NCBI RefSeq assembly: GCF_001431665.1
Contig: NZ_LLXV01000013.1
Span: 62,001 to 126,000 of the forward strand
Direction of reading: 5' to 3'
From: Stenotrophomonas beteli
GTDB taxonomy: Bacteria; Pseudomonadota; Gammaproteobacteria; Xanthomonadales; Xanthomonadaceae
DNA: 64,000 nucleotides
The translations under genes were made by a program, and so were the position numbers. Below the pieces are notes generated by a model. The model made no database searches and was not told the origin of the DNA. It was given only the letters and a program-made list of their open reading frames with translations. Below, piece after piece: positions 9,276-17,941 of the stretch (the first letter of the stretch is position 1; the number at the start of each line of letters is the position of its first letter).

Positions 9276-10205
9276 ATGCGCAACTGGGGAATGAGTGGCC
9301 TGTTGGTCGCCTGGATGTTGGCCGCCTGCAGCCCGGCGACACCACCGGCGCCGGCTGCAGTGGAGGATCCGGCATTCGCCGCCGCGCAGCAGCAGTGGCG
9401 CGTGGCGCGTTATCAGGATCTGACCCGGGCCGATGGCTGGACGGCGCTGGTGGGCCTGCATTGGCTGCAGAACAAGTCGCATTTCGTCGGCAGCGGGGCC
9501 ACCAATGGCATCCGCCTTGCGGTCGGTCCGGGCAAACTGGGCCTGTTGCGCCGCGAGGGCAGCCAGTGGTGGTTCACGCCGGAAGCGGGCGCCGAGGTCA
9601 GCCATGACGGGCAACCGGTGCGCGGACGCATCCGGGTCGACACCGACAAGGATCCGCAGCCGACCCTGCTCGCCTTCGATGGCGGCAAGGGCCAGCTCAG
9701 CATCATCCGCCGTGGTCCGCGTGATGCACTGCGGGTGAAGCATGCCGACGCACCTGCGCGCCGCGATTTCGCCGGCCTGCAGTACTGGCCGGGTGGCGCT
9801 GACTGGCAGGTGCAGGCGCGCTTCATCGCGCATCCGCCGGGCAAGACCCTGCCCATCGTCGACATCACCGGCTTGACCACGCAGATGCCCAATGCCGGCG
9901 CCGTCGAGTTCGAGCGGGAAGGGCGCCGCTGGCGGCTGGAGGCGATCGGTGCCCCCGGCCAACCGCTGTTCCTGATCTTCGCCGACCGTACCAGCGGCCG
10001 CGGCAGTTATCCGGCCGGTCGCTACCTGGATACCGATGCGCCGGCGGCCGACGGCACGGTGCGCATCGATTTCAACCATGCTTACAACCCTCCCTGCGCG
10101 TTCACCGCCTACGCGACCTGCCCGCTGGCGCCGCCGGAAAACCGGCTCGACCTGCGCGTGGAAGCGGGCGAGAAGGCCTACCACCTGCCTGAAGGAGAAG
10201 GCTGA
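9276..10205 (+). CDS. DUF1684 lipoprotein
   Basis: This is a 309-residue putative lipoprotein: the N-terminus has a hydrophobic stretch ending in the lipobox LAAC (Cys at about residue 17), so it is likely anchored facing the periplasm. The body matches the DUF1684 pattern, with DGWTALVGLHWLQNKSHFVGS near the start and FNHAYNPPCAFTAYATCPLAPPENRL at the end (only parts are diagnostic). The function of DUF1684 proteins is not established. The ATG at 9276 follows a good ribosome site (GGGGAGGA) and begins 11 bp after mutL. The next gene starts one base after its stop, so the pair is cotranslated. Confidence 0.85.
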   Translation: MRNWGMSGLLVAWMLAACSPATPPAPAAVEDPAFAAAQQQWRVARYQDLTRADGWTALVGLHWLQNKSHFVGSGATNGIRLAVGPGKLGLLRREGSQWWFTPEAGAEVSHDGQPVRGRIRVDTDKDPQPTLLAFDGGKGQLSIIRRGPRDALRVKHADAPARRDFAGLQYWPGGADWQVQARFIAHPPGKTLPIVDITGLTTQMPNAGAVEFEREGRRWRLEAIGAPGQPLFLIFADRTSGRGSYPAGRYLDTDAPAADGTVRIDFNHAYNPPCAFTAYATCPLAPPENRLDLRVEAGEKAYHLPEGEG

Positions 10206-10206
10206 G

Positions 10207-11163
10207 ATGCCGATCAGACACCTGTTCCGCGTCACGTTGTTGCTGGCGGCCTGCGCAATCGCACCGCTGGCCCCGGCCCGTGATGCGCCGGTCACCTCTG
10301 CTGCGGCCGCAACCGCGGCCAAGCCGCCGGTACCGTTGCTGTGGAAAGTGACCGGCCCGGGTGACTCCCGCCTCTACCTGCTCGGTTCCTTCCACCTGCT
10401 GAAGCCGCAGGACTACCCGTTGTCGCCCGATGTCGAGCAGGCGTTCGAGGCCTCGCAGCGGGTGGTGTTCGAACTGTCGCCGGAAGACATGCAGTCGCCA
10501 CAGCTGGCCAGCCGCATGGTGCAGGCAGCGGTCCGCACCGATGGCAGCGAGCTCAAGCGTGATCTCGATGCTGCGACCTGGCAGAAGCTGCAGGTGTTCG
10601 CTGCCGAGAACAAGCTGCCACTGGCGCAGATGCAGGGCATGAAGCCGTGGTTCGTCGGGCTGAGCATTTCGGTCGGGCAGATGCAGAAGCTGGGGCTGGA
10701 CCCGGCGCTGGGGCTGGACCGGCATTTCATGGAGCGCGCGCAGAAGACCGGCCGCAAGACTGCCGGGCTGGAGGACATCGACACGCAGATCGGCATGCTC
10801 GATGGCATGACGTTGCAGGAGCAACGGCAGATGCTGGCCGAGGCGCTGGACCAGGCCGGCAAGGCCGACGAGCAGGCACGCCAGCTGCACGATGCGTGGC
10901 GCCGCGGCGATGAGCGCCTGCTGTGGACGAAGATGGCGGCGGAGATGCGCCAGCAGTATCCGCAGCTGTACCAGCGCATCAACACCGGGCGCAATGATGC
11001 CTGGGTGCCGAAGCTGCAGCCATACCTGCAGGCCGGGCAGGGCGGTACGCTGGTGGTGGTCGGCACGCTGCACCTGCTGGGCAGTGATGGCGTGGTCGAG
11101 AAGCTGAAGGCGAAGGGCTACAAGGTCGAACGCGTGTGCACGGGGTGCAAGGCGAAACGTTGA
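10207..11163 (+). CDS. TraB/GumN family protein
   Basis: The 318-residue protein belongs to the TraB/GumN (Tiki/PrgY-related) superfamily, whose members are proposed metallopeptidase-like proteins; no substrate is known in this group. It has a signal peptide (about 1-23, ending PLAPA), the N-terminal LGSFHLLK motif with the conserved His, FELSPED, and the C-terminal GTLHLLGSDGVVEKLKAKGY. The ATG at 10207, one base after the DUF1684 stop, was chosen because it gives a clean signal peptide. A strong bidirectional terminator follows. Confidence 0.85.
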   Translation: MPIRHLFRVTLLLAACAIAPLAPARDAPVTSAAAATAAKPPVPLLWKVTGPGDSRLYLLGSFHLLKPQDYPLSPDVEQAFEASQRVVFELSPEDMQSPQLASRMVQAAVRTDGSELKRDLDAATWQKLQVFAAENKLPLAQMQGMKPWFVGLSISVGQMQKLGLDPALGLDRHFMERAQKTGRKTAGLEDIDTQIGMLDGMTLQEQRQMLAEALDQAGKADEQARQLHDAWRRGDERLLWTKMAAEMRQQYPQLYQRINTGRNDAWVPKLQPYLQAGQGGTLVVVGTLHLLGSDGVVEKLKAKGYKVERVCTGCKAKR

Positions 11164-11190
11164 CGCCTCGCCACTGGACCGCAAAAACAG

Positions 11191-11222
11191 AACGGCGCGC
11201 CAGGGGCGCGCCGTTTTCGTTC
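11191..11222. terminator. Bidirectional terminator
   Basis: AACGGCGCGCC (11191-11201) pairs perfectly with GGCGCGCCGTT (11205-11215), followed by TTCGTT on the plus strand and preceded by an A-run (11183-11187) that gives Ts on the minus strand. It lies between the converging GumN-like gene and phaR. Confidence 0.85.
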
Positions 11223-11238
11223 CTGCCCGGCCCGCGGC

Positions 11239-11772
11239 TCAGCGGCGGGTCTTGCCGCCGGTGCCGGTACCCGGTTCGTTCGGCTTGCTGCCGGTGCCGG
11301 CACCCGTTCCGGTGCCGCCCGGGCGCGGGCCGCCGAAACCGGCGCCCATGCTGCGCTGGAATTCCTGCCACAGTTCCAGGTTGCGTTCGGTCAGCTGGTT
11401 CATCATCGCCCACGGGGTCTGCCCCAGCAGGTTGCCCATCTGCTGGCGGAACTGCTGCTGCTGGTCGAGGAAGACCTGCATGCTGCGCTCCAGGTAATTG
11501 CCCATGAAGCCCTGCAGCGAATCGCCGTAGAAGCGGATCAGCTGGCTCAGCAGCTGGGTGGAGAGCATCGGTTCGCCGTCCTGTTCCTGGTCGGCGATGA
11601 TCTGCAGCAGGACCGAGCGGGTAAGGTCGTCGCCGCTCTTGGCATCGCGGACTTCGAAGTCTTCACCGTCTAGGATCAGCTGGCGCACGTCCTCGATGGT
11701 GATGTAGCTGGAAATCTCGGTGTCGTAGAGACGGCGGTTCGGATACTTCTTGATGATGCGGGTCGCAGCCAT
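11239..11772 (-). CDS. phaR: Polyhydroxyalkanoate synthesis regulator PhaR
   Basis: PhaR is a DNA-binding repressor that also binds polyhydroxybutyrate and controls phasin and PHA genes. The 177-residue protein has the N-terminal DNA-binding domain with RIIKKYPNRRLYDTEISSYI (residues 5-24) and the central accumulation domain with FYGDSLQGFMGNYLERSM. It ends in a Gly/Thr/Pro-rich low-complexity tail. The ATG at 11772 (MAATRIIKKYP) is the family start; an upstream Met in the frame adds four unlikely residues. It lies downstream of phbB on the same strand. No PHA synthase gene is in the window. Confidence 0.93.
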   Translation of the reverse strand: MAATRIIKKYPNRRLYDTEISSYITIEDVRQLILDGEDFEVRDAKSGDDLTRSVLLQIIADQEQDGEPMLSTQLLSQLIRFYGDSLQGFMGNYLERSMQVFLDQQQQFRQQMGNLLGQTPWAMMNQLTERNLELWQEFQRSMGAGFGGPRPGGTGTGAGTGSKPNEPGTGTGGKTRR

Positions 11773-11938
11773 TGAAGCGGTCACTCGTCACAGTAGGAGC
11801 GCAGCATGGCGCAGTGCAGCAGCGGTTGCAACCGCCTCAGCCCCCGCCAGGCTTGGCTTTCGGGGGCGATCATGTTGCGCAACAAGGGTTTGCGTGCTGC
11901 GCAGCATGACCAACGGCAGGGGCTGCAGCCCGCTCGGC

Positions 11939-12679
11939 TTACCAGCCCATGTGGTGGCCGCCGTTGATGTCCAGGTTGCTGCCGGTGATCCACGAGGCCT
12001 CGTCGGCCACCAGGAAGGACACCCCGTAGGCGATCTCCTCCGGCTTGCCCAGGCGCCCGGTCGGGATGTCGGCGATGATCTTGGCGCGCACCTCTTCGGG
12101 CACGGCCATCACCATGTCCGTCGCCACGTAACCGGGCGAGATGGTGTTGACGGTGATGCCGAAACCGGCGTTCTCCCGGGCCAGCGAGATGGTGAATCCA
12201 TGCATGCCGGCCTTGGCCGCTGCGTAGTTGGCCTGGCCGTACTGGCCCTTCAGGCCGTTGATGGAGCTGATCTGGATGACCCGGCCCCAGCCACGGCGGC
12301 GCATGCCTTCAATCACCGGGCGGGTGACATTGAACACCGAGTTGAGGTTGGTATTGATCACATCGTGCCACTGGTCGGCGCGCATGCGGTGGAAGGTGGT
12401 ATCGCGGGTGATGCCGGCGTTGTTGACCAGGATCTCGACCGGGCCGAGCTCGGCTTCCACGGCGCGCACCAGCGCCTCGGCGCTGTCCGGATCAGAGACA
12501 TCGCCGGGGAAGATCGACACGCTGTAGCCGCGCTCGGTCATGGCCTGCTGCCAGGCGCGTGCCTTGGCTTCGTCGCGGTAGTTGGTGGCGACCCGGTGGC
12601 CCTGGTCGGCCAGGCGTTGGCAGATGGCGGTGCCGATGCCGCCGGTTCCGCCGGTGACCAGTGCGACGCGAGAAGTCAT
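11939..12679 (-). CDS. phbB: Acetoacetyl-CoA reductase
   Basis: PhbB reduces acetoacetyl-CoA to (R)-3-hydroxybutyryl-CoA with NADPH, supplying the monomer for polyhydroxybutyrate. The 246-residue short-chain dehydrogenase has the cofactor motif TGGTGGIG (residues 9-16), NNAG, and the catalytic Ser-Tyr-Lys set in SSINGLKGQYGQANYAAAK (about 137-155). The segments GKPEEIAYGVSFL and the terminal NGGHHMGW are typical of PhaB and separate it from FabG. Its neighbour phaR supports a role in PHA metabolism. Confidence 0.93.
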   Translation of the reverse strand: MTSRVALVTGGTGGIGTAICQRLADQGHRVATNYRDEAKARAWQQAMTERGYSVSIFPGDVSDPDSAEALVRAVEAELGPVEILVNNAGITRDTTFHRMRADQWHDVINTNLNSVFNVTRPVIEGMRRRGWGRVIQISSINGLKGQYGQANYAAAKAGMHGFTISLARENAGFGITVNTISPGYVATDMVMAVPEEVRAKIIADIPTGRLGKPEEIAYGVSFLVADEASWITGSNLDINGGHHMGW

Positions 12680-12696
12680 GGAGTGCTGTCCGGATA

Positions 12697-13617
12697 TCAG
12701 GTGGGGGAAGGGGGATTCTGCAACATCGGCGCGGAAAGTGCGCCGGGCCGCAACAGGATGTCGGCGCGTGGCAGCCGCGCCGGGTCGAAGGCCTGTTGCG
12801 CGCGGGCCAGCAGCGCGTCCAGCGCCTGGGCCGAATCCAGCGCGGCGGGCGCCTGGCCGAGCAGCTGCCAGAGCTGGCGCAGCACCGGCAACGGGTGCCG
12901 GGTGTCTACCGGCAGCGCGGCCAGCGACTTGGACAGTTTGTGGCCCGGCGCATCCAGCAGCAGCGGCAGATGCCAGTAGCGTGGCACGGCCAGGCCCAAT
13001 GCCTGCTGCAGCAGGATCTGCCGTGCGGTGGAGTCAAGCAGGTCGGCGCCGCGCACCACCTCGGTCACCTCCTGTGCGGCATCATCGACCACCACCGCCA
13101 GCTGGTAGGCCCAGCAGCCATCGGCGCGGCGCAGCACGAAGTCGCCGACCTCGGCGTGTACATCCTGCTGTTGCGGCCCGCGCAGGCCATCGACGAAGTG
13201 CACGACGCTGCCGGGCAGCACGCGGAAGCGGACGGCAGGATCCGGTCGCGGCTGCCGTGCGACGCAGCGGTGGTGGATACCGCCGCTGGCGGCCAGGTCG
13301 CTGCGGCTGCAGTGGCAGACGAAGGCCTGGTCGCTGGCCAGCAACACATCCAGCGCGGCTTGGTAGGCCGCGCCGCGGGTGCTCTGCCAGAGGACCGAGC
13401 CATCGTGGACCAGCCCGAACGCAGACAGTGCCTGCAACTGTGACTGCGCGGCGCCGGGGACGGTGCGGGGCGGGTCGACGTCTTCGATGCGCAGACGCCA
13501 CAAGCCGCCGTGGTGGCGGGCCAGCAGCCAGCTGCCGAAGGCGGCGAGCAGGGATCCGGGATGGAGCAGGCCGGTAGGTGAGGGCGCGAAGCGGCCGCAG
13601 GGAATAGGGGAGGTCAT
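12697..13617 (-). CDS. gluQ: Glutamyl-Q tRNA(Asp) synthetase
   Basis: GluQRS is a truncated glutamyl-tRNA synthetase without an anticodon domain; it attaches glutamate to the queuosine base of tRNA(Asp). The 306-residue protein has the class I motif GRFAPSPTGLLHPGSLLAA (residues 7-25), the zinc ligands CHCSR and HHRC (about 100-118), and KLSKS (about 234-238). The ATG at 13617 was chosen because the frame is open far upstream without family similarity. It ends 17 bp before phbB. Its substrate base depends on queG, also in this window. Confidence 0.94.
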   Translation of the reverse strand: MTSPIPCGRFAPSPTGLLHPGSLLAAFGSWLLARHHGGLWRLRIEDVDPPRTVPGAAQSQLQALSAFGLVHDGSVLWQSTRGAAYQAALDVLLASDQAFVCHCSRSDLAASGGIHHRCVARQPRPDPAVRFRVLPGSVVHFVDGLRGPQQQDVHAEVGDFVLRRADGCWAYQLAVVVDDAAQEVTEVVRGADLLDSTARQILLQQALGLAVPRYWHLPLLLDAPGHKLSKSLAALPVDTRHPLPVLRQLWQLLGQAPAALDSAQALDALLARAQQAFDPARLPRADILLRPGALSAPMLQNPPSPT

Positions 13618-13710
13618 GCTGGCTGAATCGTCGGTCAGGTTGGCGCTTGAATTCAAGCTGACCGCACCGCAAATTGGCAGATATCGACCCTTTCCGAGCC
13701 GGATTTTCCC

Positions 13711-14577
13711 ATGTTCACCCGTATAGCCCTGTTCCTGGCGACCAACCTCGCGGTCCTGATCCTCGCCGGTATCGTCATGTCGATCCTCGGCGTGGATTCG
13801 CGTTCGATGAGCGGCCTGCTGGTCATGGCCGGCATCTTTGGCTTCGGTGGTTCGTTCATCTCGCTGCTGCTGTCCAAGTGGATGGCCAAGCGCTCCACCG
13901 GTGCAGTGGTGATCACCGAGCCGCGCAATCAGACCGAGCGCTGGCTGCTGGCGACCGTCGAGCGCCAGGCCAAGGCGGCCGGCATCGGCATGCCGGAAGT
14001 GGCCGTGTACGAAGGCCCGGAGATCAACGCCTTCGCTACTGGCGCCAACCGCAACAACGCGCTGGTGGCGGTGTCCACCGGGCTGCTGCACAACATGAGC
14101 GAAGACGAAGCCGAAGCGGTGCTGGGCCACGAGATCGCCCACGTCGCCAACGGCGACATGATCACCATGGCCCTGCTGCAGGGCGTGCTGAACACTTTCG
14201 TCATCGTGCTGGCCCGCGTGGTCGGCGGCATCATCGACAGCGCCTTGTCGGGCAACCGCGAGGGCGGTGGCCGTGGCTTCGCCTACTTCATCATCGTGTT
14301 CGTGCTGGAGATGGTGTTCGGCCTGTTCGCGACGATGATCTCGATGTGGTTCTCGCGCCACCGCGAGTTCCGCGCCGATGCCGGCGGTGCCTCGCTGGCC
14401 GGCCGCCAGAAGATGATTGCCGCGCTGGAGCGCCTGCAGCTCAACCACGGCCAGAGCACGCTGCCGACGCAGATCGCCGCGTTCGGTATTGCTGGTTCGA
14501 CGGCGAAGAAGCTGTTCATGAGCCACCCGCCGCTGGAAGAGCGCATTGCCGCGCTGCGGGCGTCGACGGTGGCGTAA
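13711..14577 (+). CDS. htpX: Membrane zinc protease HtpX
   Basis: HtpX is an inner-membrane M48 metalloprotease that degrades damaged membrane proteins. The 288-residue protein starts with two transmembrane segments (about 4-24 and 32-52), has [12 protein letters not shown] (zinc ligands at about residues 141 and 145) and the third ligand in [12 protein letters not shown], with two more membrane segments (about 155-175 and 192-212). It diverges from gluQRS. A strong terminator follows. It is distinct from the short M48 gene at the window start. Confidence 0.95.
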   Translation: MFTRIALFLATNLAVLILAGIVMSILGVDSRSMSGLLVMAGIFGFGGSFISLLLSKWMAKRSTGAVVITEPRNQTERWLLATVERQAKAAGIGMPEVAVYEGPEINAFATGANRNNALVAVSTGLLHNMSEDEAEAVLGHEIAHVANGDMITMALLQGVLNTFVIVLARVVGGIIDSALSGNREGGGRGFAYFIIVFVLEMVFGLFATMISMWFSRHREFRADAGGASLAGRQKMIAALERLQLNHGQSTLPTQIAAFGIAGSTAKKLFMSHPPLEERIAALRASTVA

Positions 14578-14604
14578 GCCTTGGTGCTCCCAAGTGGGTA
14601 CAAG

Positions 14605-14633
14605 AACGCCTGGCATCGCGCCGGGCGTTTTTG
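14605..14633 (+). terminator. Terminator of htpX
   Basis: AACGCCTGGC (14605-14614) pairs with GCCGGGCGTT (14620-14629) with one G-T pair, loop ATCGC, followed by a run of Ts. Confidence 0.85.
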
Positions 14634-14673
14634 TTTGCGCGCAGCATTGGTGGCGCCGGGTACGACTTGGCGA

Positions 14674-14897
14674 GAGTCGATTCCGCGACCGCGGAGGGGT
14701 GTCACTTTCTTTGCTCGTGCAAAGAAAGTAACCAAAGAAACACGCCGCCGGGGCGCGAGCCGATGCTGCGCATCGGTACCCTGTGCTCCTCGGTCCGTCG
14801 AGGGACGGTGCGGGAACTCGCGGCGCTCAGACACCCGCACCTCTTCGCCCTCGCCGGACCTGCGGTGCTCGGCTCGCTCAAGGCGGACCCAAGGTCA
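14674..14897 (+). repeat. Three-hairpin repeat element, copy 1
   Basis: Hairpin 1 is ACTTTCTTTGC (14704-14714) with GCAAAGAAAGT (14719-14729). Hairpin 2 is CCGATGC (14760-14766) with GCATCGG (14770-14776). Hairpin 3 has three stacked stems: GGTCCG/CGGACC (14792-14797, 14855-14860), CGAGGG/CCCTCG (14799-14804, 14848-14853) and GGTGCGGG/CCCGCACC (14807-14814, 14834-14841), around a 19-base loop. The stems differ from copies 2 and 3 but all still pair. Confidence 0.8.
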
Positions 14898-14958
14898 AAT
14901 GCCACAGCTGCACCCAGTACATCTTCGCGACGCGTGGATGCTGTTGTTCTTGATCTTG

Positions 14959-15177
14959 ACCTTCCAGTCCGCCTTGAGCGAGCCGAGCATCGCAGGGGAA
15001 TCAGGGGCGAAGAGGCGCCGGTGTCTGAGCGCAGCGAGTTCGGCGCCGTCCCCTGATTCTCCGAGAAGCGCAGGGAACCGTCGCGTAGCGACGGCTCGCG
15101 GCTGGCGGAGCGTTTCTTTGGCTACTTTCTTTGCGCGCAAAGAAAGTGACACCCCTCCGCGGTCGCGGAAACGACTC
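14959..15177 (-). repeat. Three-hairpin repeat element, copy 2
   Basis: This is the inverted copy. Hairpin 1 is a 24-base perfect palindrome at 15124-15147. Hairpin 2 is CCGTCGC/GCGACGG (15078-15084, 15088-15094). Hairpin 3 pairs AATCAGGGG/CCCCTGATT (14999-15007, 15050-15058) and GGCGCCG/CGGCGCC (15014-15020, 15041-15047) around a conserved loop (15022-15040). Flanks shared with copy 1 include the CCGCGGTCGCGG stretch beyond hairpin 1. Confidence 0.8.
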
Positions 15178-15190
15178 TCCGTGCGCACAA

Positions 15191-15219
15191 ACGAAAACGG
15201 CACCCTCGCAGGTGCCGTC
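15191..15219 (-). terminator. Terminator of suhB
   Basis: On the minus strand ACGGCACC, loop TGCGA, GGGTGCCGT, then TTTTCGT follows the suhB stop codon. Confidence 0.75.
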
Positions 15220-15244
15220 TCCATGAACCACTTTACGCGAAACC

Positions 15245-16072
15245 TCAGAACTTCGCGTCGAACTCCGCCGCGTAGCCGGTGTTCACCAGCACCTTCTGCA
15301 GCGACTCGGCCACCTTCAGGTTGCCAGCCACGATCTGGTGGGTGTCCGGGCCACGGTTGTCCATCCGGCCCAGGGTCGCGCCCTTGAAGTCACAGACCTT
15401 GCCGCCCGCCTCGCGGACCAGCAGCAGGCCGGCAGCGATGTCCCACGCCTTCACGCCGGCTTCGAAGTAGGCGTCGGCGCGGCCGCAGGCCACGTAGGCC
15501 AGGTCCAGTGCGGCCGAACCGGTGCGGCGGATGTCCTCACCGTGCACCAGCAGGGCGTCGACCGCCTTCAGCTGGGCGCTGGCACGGCTGCGCTCGCGCG
15601 GGGCGAAGCCGGTGTGGATCATGGTGCCGTCCAGGTCCTTGCGGTCGGCCACGCGGATGCGGCGGTCGTTGAGCACCGCGCCGGCGCCGCGGCTGGCAGT
15701 GAACAGTTCATTGCGCAGCGGGTCGAAGATCACCGCATCGGTCGGCTCGCCGTTCTCCACCAGCGCGATCGACACGCAGTAGTGCGGAACGCCGCGCAGG
15801 TAATTGCTGGTACCGTCCAGCGGATCGATGACCCACATCTGGCGACGCTCGCCCTGCACGCCACCTTCTTCACCGAAGATGCCGTAGTCCGGGTAGGCGC
15901 GCTTGAGTTCCTTGACGATGACCTTTTCCGCGTCCGCATCCACTTCGCTGGCGTAGTCCATCCGGCCCTTCTGCACCACGTTCAGTGCCTCGAGCTTGTT
16001 GATGTTGCGCAACAGGACGTTGCCGGCGAGGCGGGCGGCCTTGACCATGACGGTGACGGCGGGTTTCTGCAT
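15245..16072 (-). CDS. suhB: Inositol monophosphatase family protein SuhB
   Basis: SuhB hydrolyses inositol 1-phosphate in vitro and in E. coli also acts with Nus factors in rRNA transcription antitermination. The 275-residue protein has the metal-dependent phosphatase motifs GEEGG (about residues 67-71), [20 protein letters not shown] (about 83-102) and [15 protein letters not shown] (about 209-223). The ATG at 16072 ([14 protein letters not shown]) is the usual start; the frame is open for 29 more codons upstream without similarity. It diverges from trmJ with a 120-bp gap, an arrangement also found in related genomes. Confidence 0.93.
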   Translation of the reverse strand: MQKPAVTVMVKAARLAGNVLLRNINKLEALNVVQKGRMDYASEVDADAEKVIVKELKRAYPDYGIFGEEGGVQGERRQMWVIDPLDGTSNYLRGVPHYCVSIALVENGEPTDAVIFDPLRNELFTASRGAGAVLNDRRIRVADRKDLDGTMIHTGFAPRERSRASAQLKAVDALLVHGEDIRRTGSAALDLAYVACGRADAYFEAGVKAWDIAAGLLLVREAGGKVCDFKGATLGRMDNRGPDTHQIVAGNLKVAESLQKVLVNTGYAAEFDAKF

Positions 16073-16192
16073 GGCGTGGGCTCCCGGAAAGGCAGAAGAG
16101 ATGGACTGGCGGGGGAAAAGAGCGGGTCCGGCGCAGTGGCCGGCCGCACAGTTTACCATTGGTCATCGTCCAGCTCGACCTTTTCCCTGTTC

Positions 16193-16963
16193 ATGTCCCA
16201 GTTTCCTGCCGCCACCCGCCTCCGTTTCGTCCTGGTTGGCACCCAGCACCCCGGCAACATGGGGGCCGCCGCCCGCGCCCTGAAAACCATGGGGCTGGCC
16301 CGCCTGGTGCTGGTTGCCCCCGAAAAGCCGCTGGATGAGGAGGCCTTCCGGCGTTCGGCCGGCGCCGAGGACGTGCTGGGGGAGGCCCCGGTGGTCGCCA
16401 CGCTGGCCGAAGCCGTGGCCGACTGCACCCTGGTGCTGGGTTGCACCGCCCGGGCCCGTCGCGTGCAGCTGGAAGAGTACCTGCCGGCCGACGCCGCCGC
16501 CCGCGCGGTGGCCCGGGCAGGCGAGGGTGCCGAGGTGGCGCTGGTGTTCGGCCGCGAACGCACCGGCCTGACCAACGAGGAGCTGCAGCTGTGCCATGCC
16601 GCGGTGCACATCCCGTCCGATCCGGCGTTCAGTTCGCTCAACCTGGCCGCTGCGGTGCAGGTCCTGGCCTACGAAACGCGGATGCAGCTGCTCGGCGCGC
16701 AGCCGGTGGCGGAGACCGAGCCGGGCTTCCGCGAGCAGCCGGCCAGCCACGAGCAGATGGAGAGCTTCTTTGCCCAGCTGGGTGACACCCTGGACGAGAT
16801 CGATTTCCACAAGGGGCGTGCCCCGGAGTCGGCGATGCGCAAGCTGCGCCGCTTGTTCCTGCGCAACCAGCCGAGCGAGCAGGAAGTGCGCCTGCTGCGC
16901 GGCATCCTGGCCGATACGCAGCGCATGGCGCGGCTGGCCCGTGCCGGCAGCCGGGACGACTGA
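16193..16963 (+). CDS. trmJ: tRNA (cytidine/uridine-2'-O-)-methyltransferase TrmJ
   Basis: TrmJ methylates the ribose of nucleotide 32 in several tRNAs. The 256-residue SPOUT enzyme has the N-terminal RFVLVGTQHPGNMGAAARAL (residues 10-29), the S-adenosylmethionine knot motifs ALVFGRERTGLTNEEL and SSLNLAAAVQVLAYE, and a C-terminal helical extension. The ATG at 16193 was chosen because it gives the family start (MSQFPAATRLRFVLVG) and lies outside the divergent suhB gene. Confidence 0.93.
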   Translation: MSQFPAATRLRFVLVGTQHPGNMGAAARALKTMGLARLVLVAPEKPLDEEAFRRSAGAEDVLGEAPVVATLAEAVADCTLVLGCTARARRVQLEEYLPADAAARAVARAGEGAEVALVFGRERTGLTNEELQLCHAAVHIPSDPAFSSLNLAAAVQVLAYETRMQLLGAQPVAETEPGFREQPASHEQMESFFAQLGDTLDEIDFHKGRAPESAMRKLRRLFLRNQPSEQEVRLLRGILADTQRMARLARAGSRDD

Positions 16964-17008
16964 CGACGGTCTCAGCTTTTCGAGTAGTCTGTCCGGATAC
17001 CCTGGGGG

Positions 17009-17941
17009 ATGAAACTTGTGTCGGGTCTGCGAAAGGCAGTGCAGAGGGGACTGCTGGGCCTGGCCATGATCCTGCTGGCCGGGTCGCTGCATGCAGCACC
17101 GGATCCGGTGCTGGTGCTGGGCCGGATCAGTGATGATCCCAAGGCCCACTATGAGCAGCTGCGGCCGTTGCTGGACTATGTGGTGGCGCACATGCACGAC
17201 GTCGGCATCAGGGAAGGGCGGATCCTGATGGCGCGCGATCCGCAGCAGATGGCCAGCTATCTGCGGCGGGGACGCGTGGACTGGGTCACGGAAACGTCCG
17301 GCACGGCGATGGCGCTGGGCCAGCGCAGCGGTGCGAGGCCGTTGCTGCTGACCGAACGCAATGGCGTGCGCCAGTACCAGACGGTGTTCTTCGTCCGCAG
17401 CGACAGTCCGATCCAGACGATGGAGGATCTGCGCGGCCATCGTCTGGCGCTGCAGAACACCGCGTCCACCAGTGCCTACCTGGTGCCGGTGATGACCCTG
17501 CTGCAGGCAGGTCTGTCGCCGCAGATCCTGGCCGGGGAATGGGACGTGCCGGGGCGCAACAGCGTGGGGTATGTGTTTGCGCGCAGCGAATTGAACATCG
17601 CGACGTTCGTGCACAAGGGGCTGGTCGAAGGGGGGGCGGTGAGCAGTGTCGACTGGGACGACGAGCGGCGGGTGCCGGCGGCGTTCCGGCGCGATTTCCG
17701 CGAACTGCAGCGTACCGAGCCCTACCCGCGGGCGGTGGAGATGGTCCGCGCCGACCTCGATCCGCAGGTGCGTGACCGCCTGCAGCAGGTGCTGCTGCAG
17801 GCGGCCAGTGACCCACGGGCGCAGGGAGCGTTGCATCGGTTTTTCGGCACTTCTGGGTTCCACCGCGTCGATGCGCATGCGCAGCAGCGGTTGGATGAAT
17901 TGAAACAAGGATTGACACGCGTGCGGATGGAAGTGGAATGA
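17009..17941 (+). CDS. PhnD-like periplasmic substrate-binding protein
   Basis: This 310-residue protein has a signal peptide (about 1-30, ending LHA) and a PhnD/phosphonate-type binding fold: VDWVTETSGTAMALGQRSGARPL, TVFFVRSDSPIQTMEDLRGH and LALQNTASTSAYLVP are family features. No ABC permease or ATPase gene is nearby. Instead its last codons overlap the start of a membrane GGDEF-EAL gene (ATGA junction at 17938), so the two are cotranslated. By analogy with NspS-MbaA of Vibrio, it probably senses a small solute and controls its partner's enzyme activity in place of feeding a transporter. The ligand is unknown. Confidence 0.85.
   Translation: MKLVSGLRKAVQRGLLGLAMILLAGSLHAAPDPVLVLGRISDDPKAHYEQLRPLLDYVVAHMHDVGIREGRILMARDPQQMASYLRRGRVDWVTETSGTAMALGQRSGARPLLLTERNGVRQYQTVFFVRSDSPIQTMEDLRGHRLALQNTASTSAYLVPVMTLLQAGLSPQILAGEWDVPGRNSVGYVFARSELNIATFVHKGLVEGGAVSSVDWDDERRVPAAFRRDFRELQRTEPYPRAVEMVRADLDPQVRDRLQQVLLQAASDPRAQGALHRFFGTSGFHRVDAHAQQRLDELKQGLTRVRMEVE

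Larger units (their letters stand above)
14578..15244. other. 667-bp convergent gap with two inverted copies of a three-hairpin element
   Basis: No credible gene lies between htpX and suhB. The gap holds the htpX terminator, a forward copy of the repeat element (14674-14897), a spacer of about 60 bases, an inverted copy (14959-15177) and the suhB terminator. Peptides encoded here (with VTFFARAKKV-like strings) are translations of the hairpin repeats and appear wherever the repeat occurs. Confidence 0.8.

Noticed and set aside
14581..15387. ORFs crossing the three-hairpin repeats
   Set aside because: They translate the repeat sequence and recur at 29.9-30.1 kb; stems explain the sequence better than coding.
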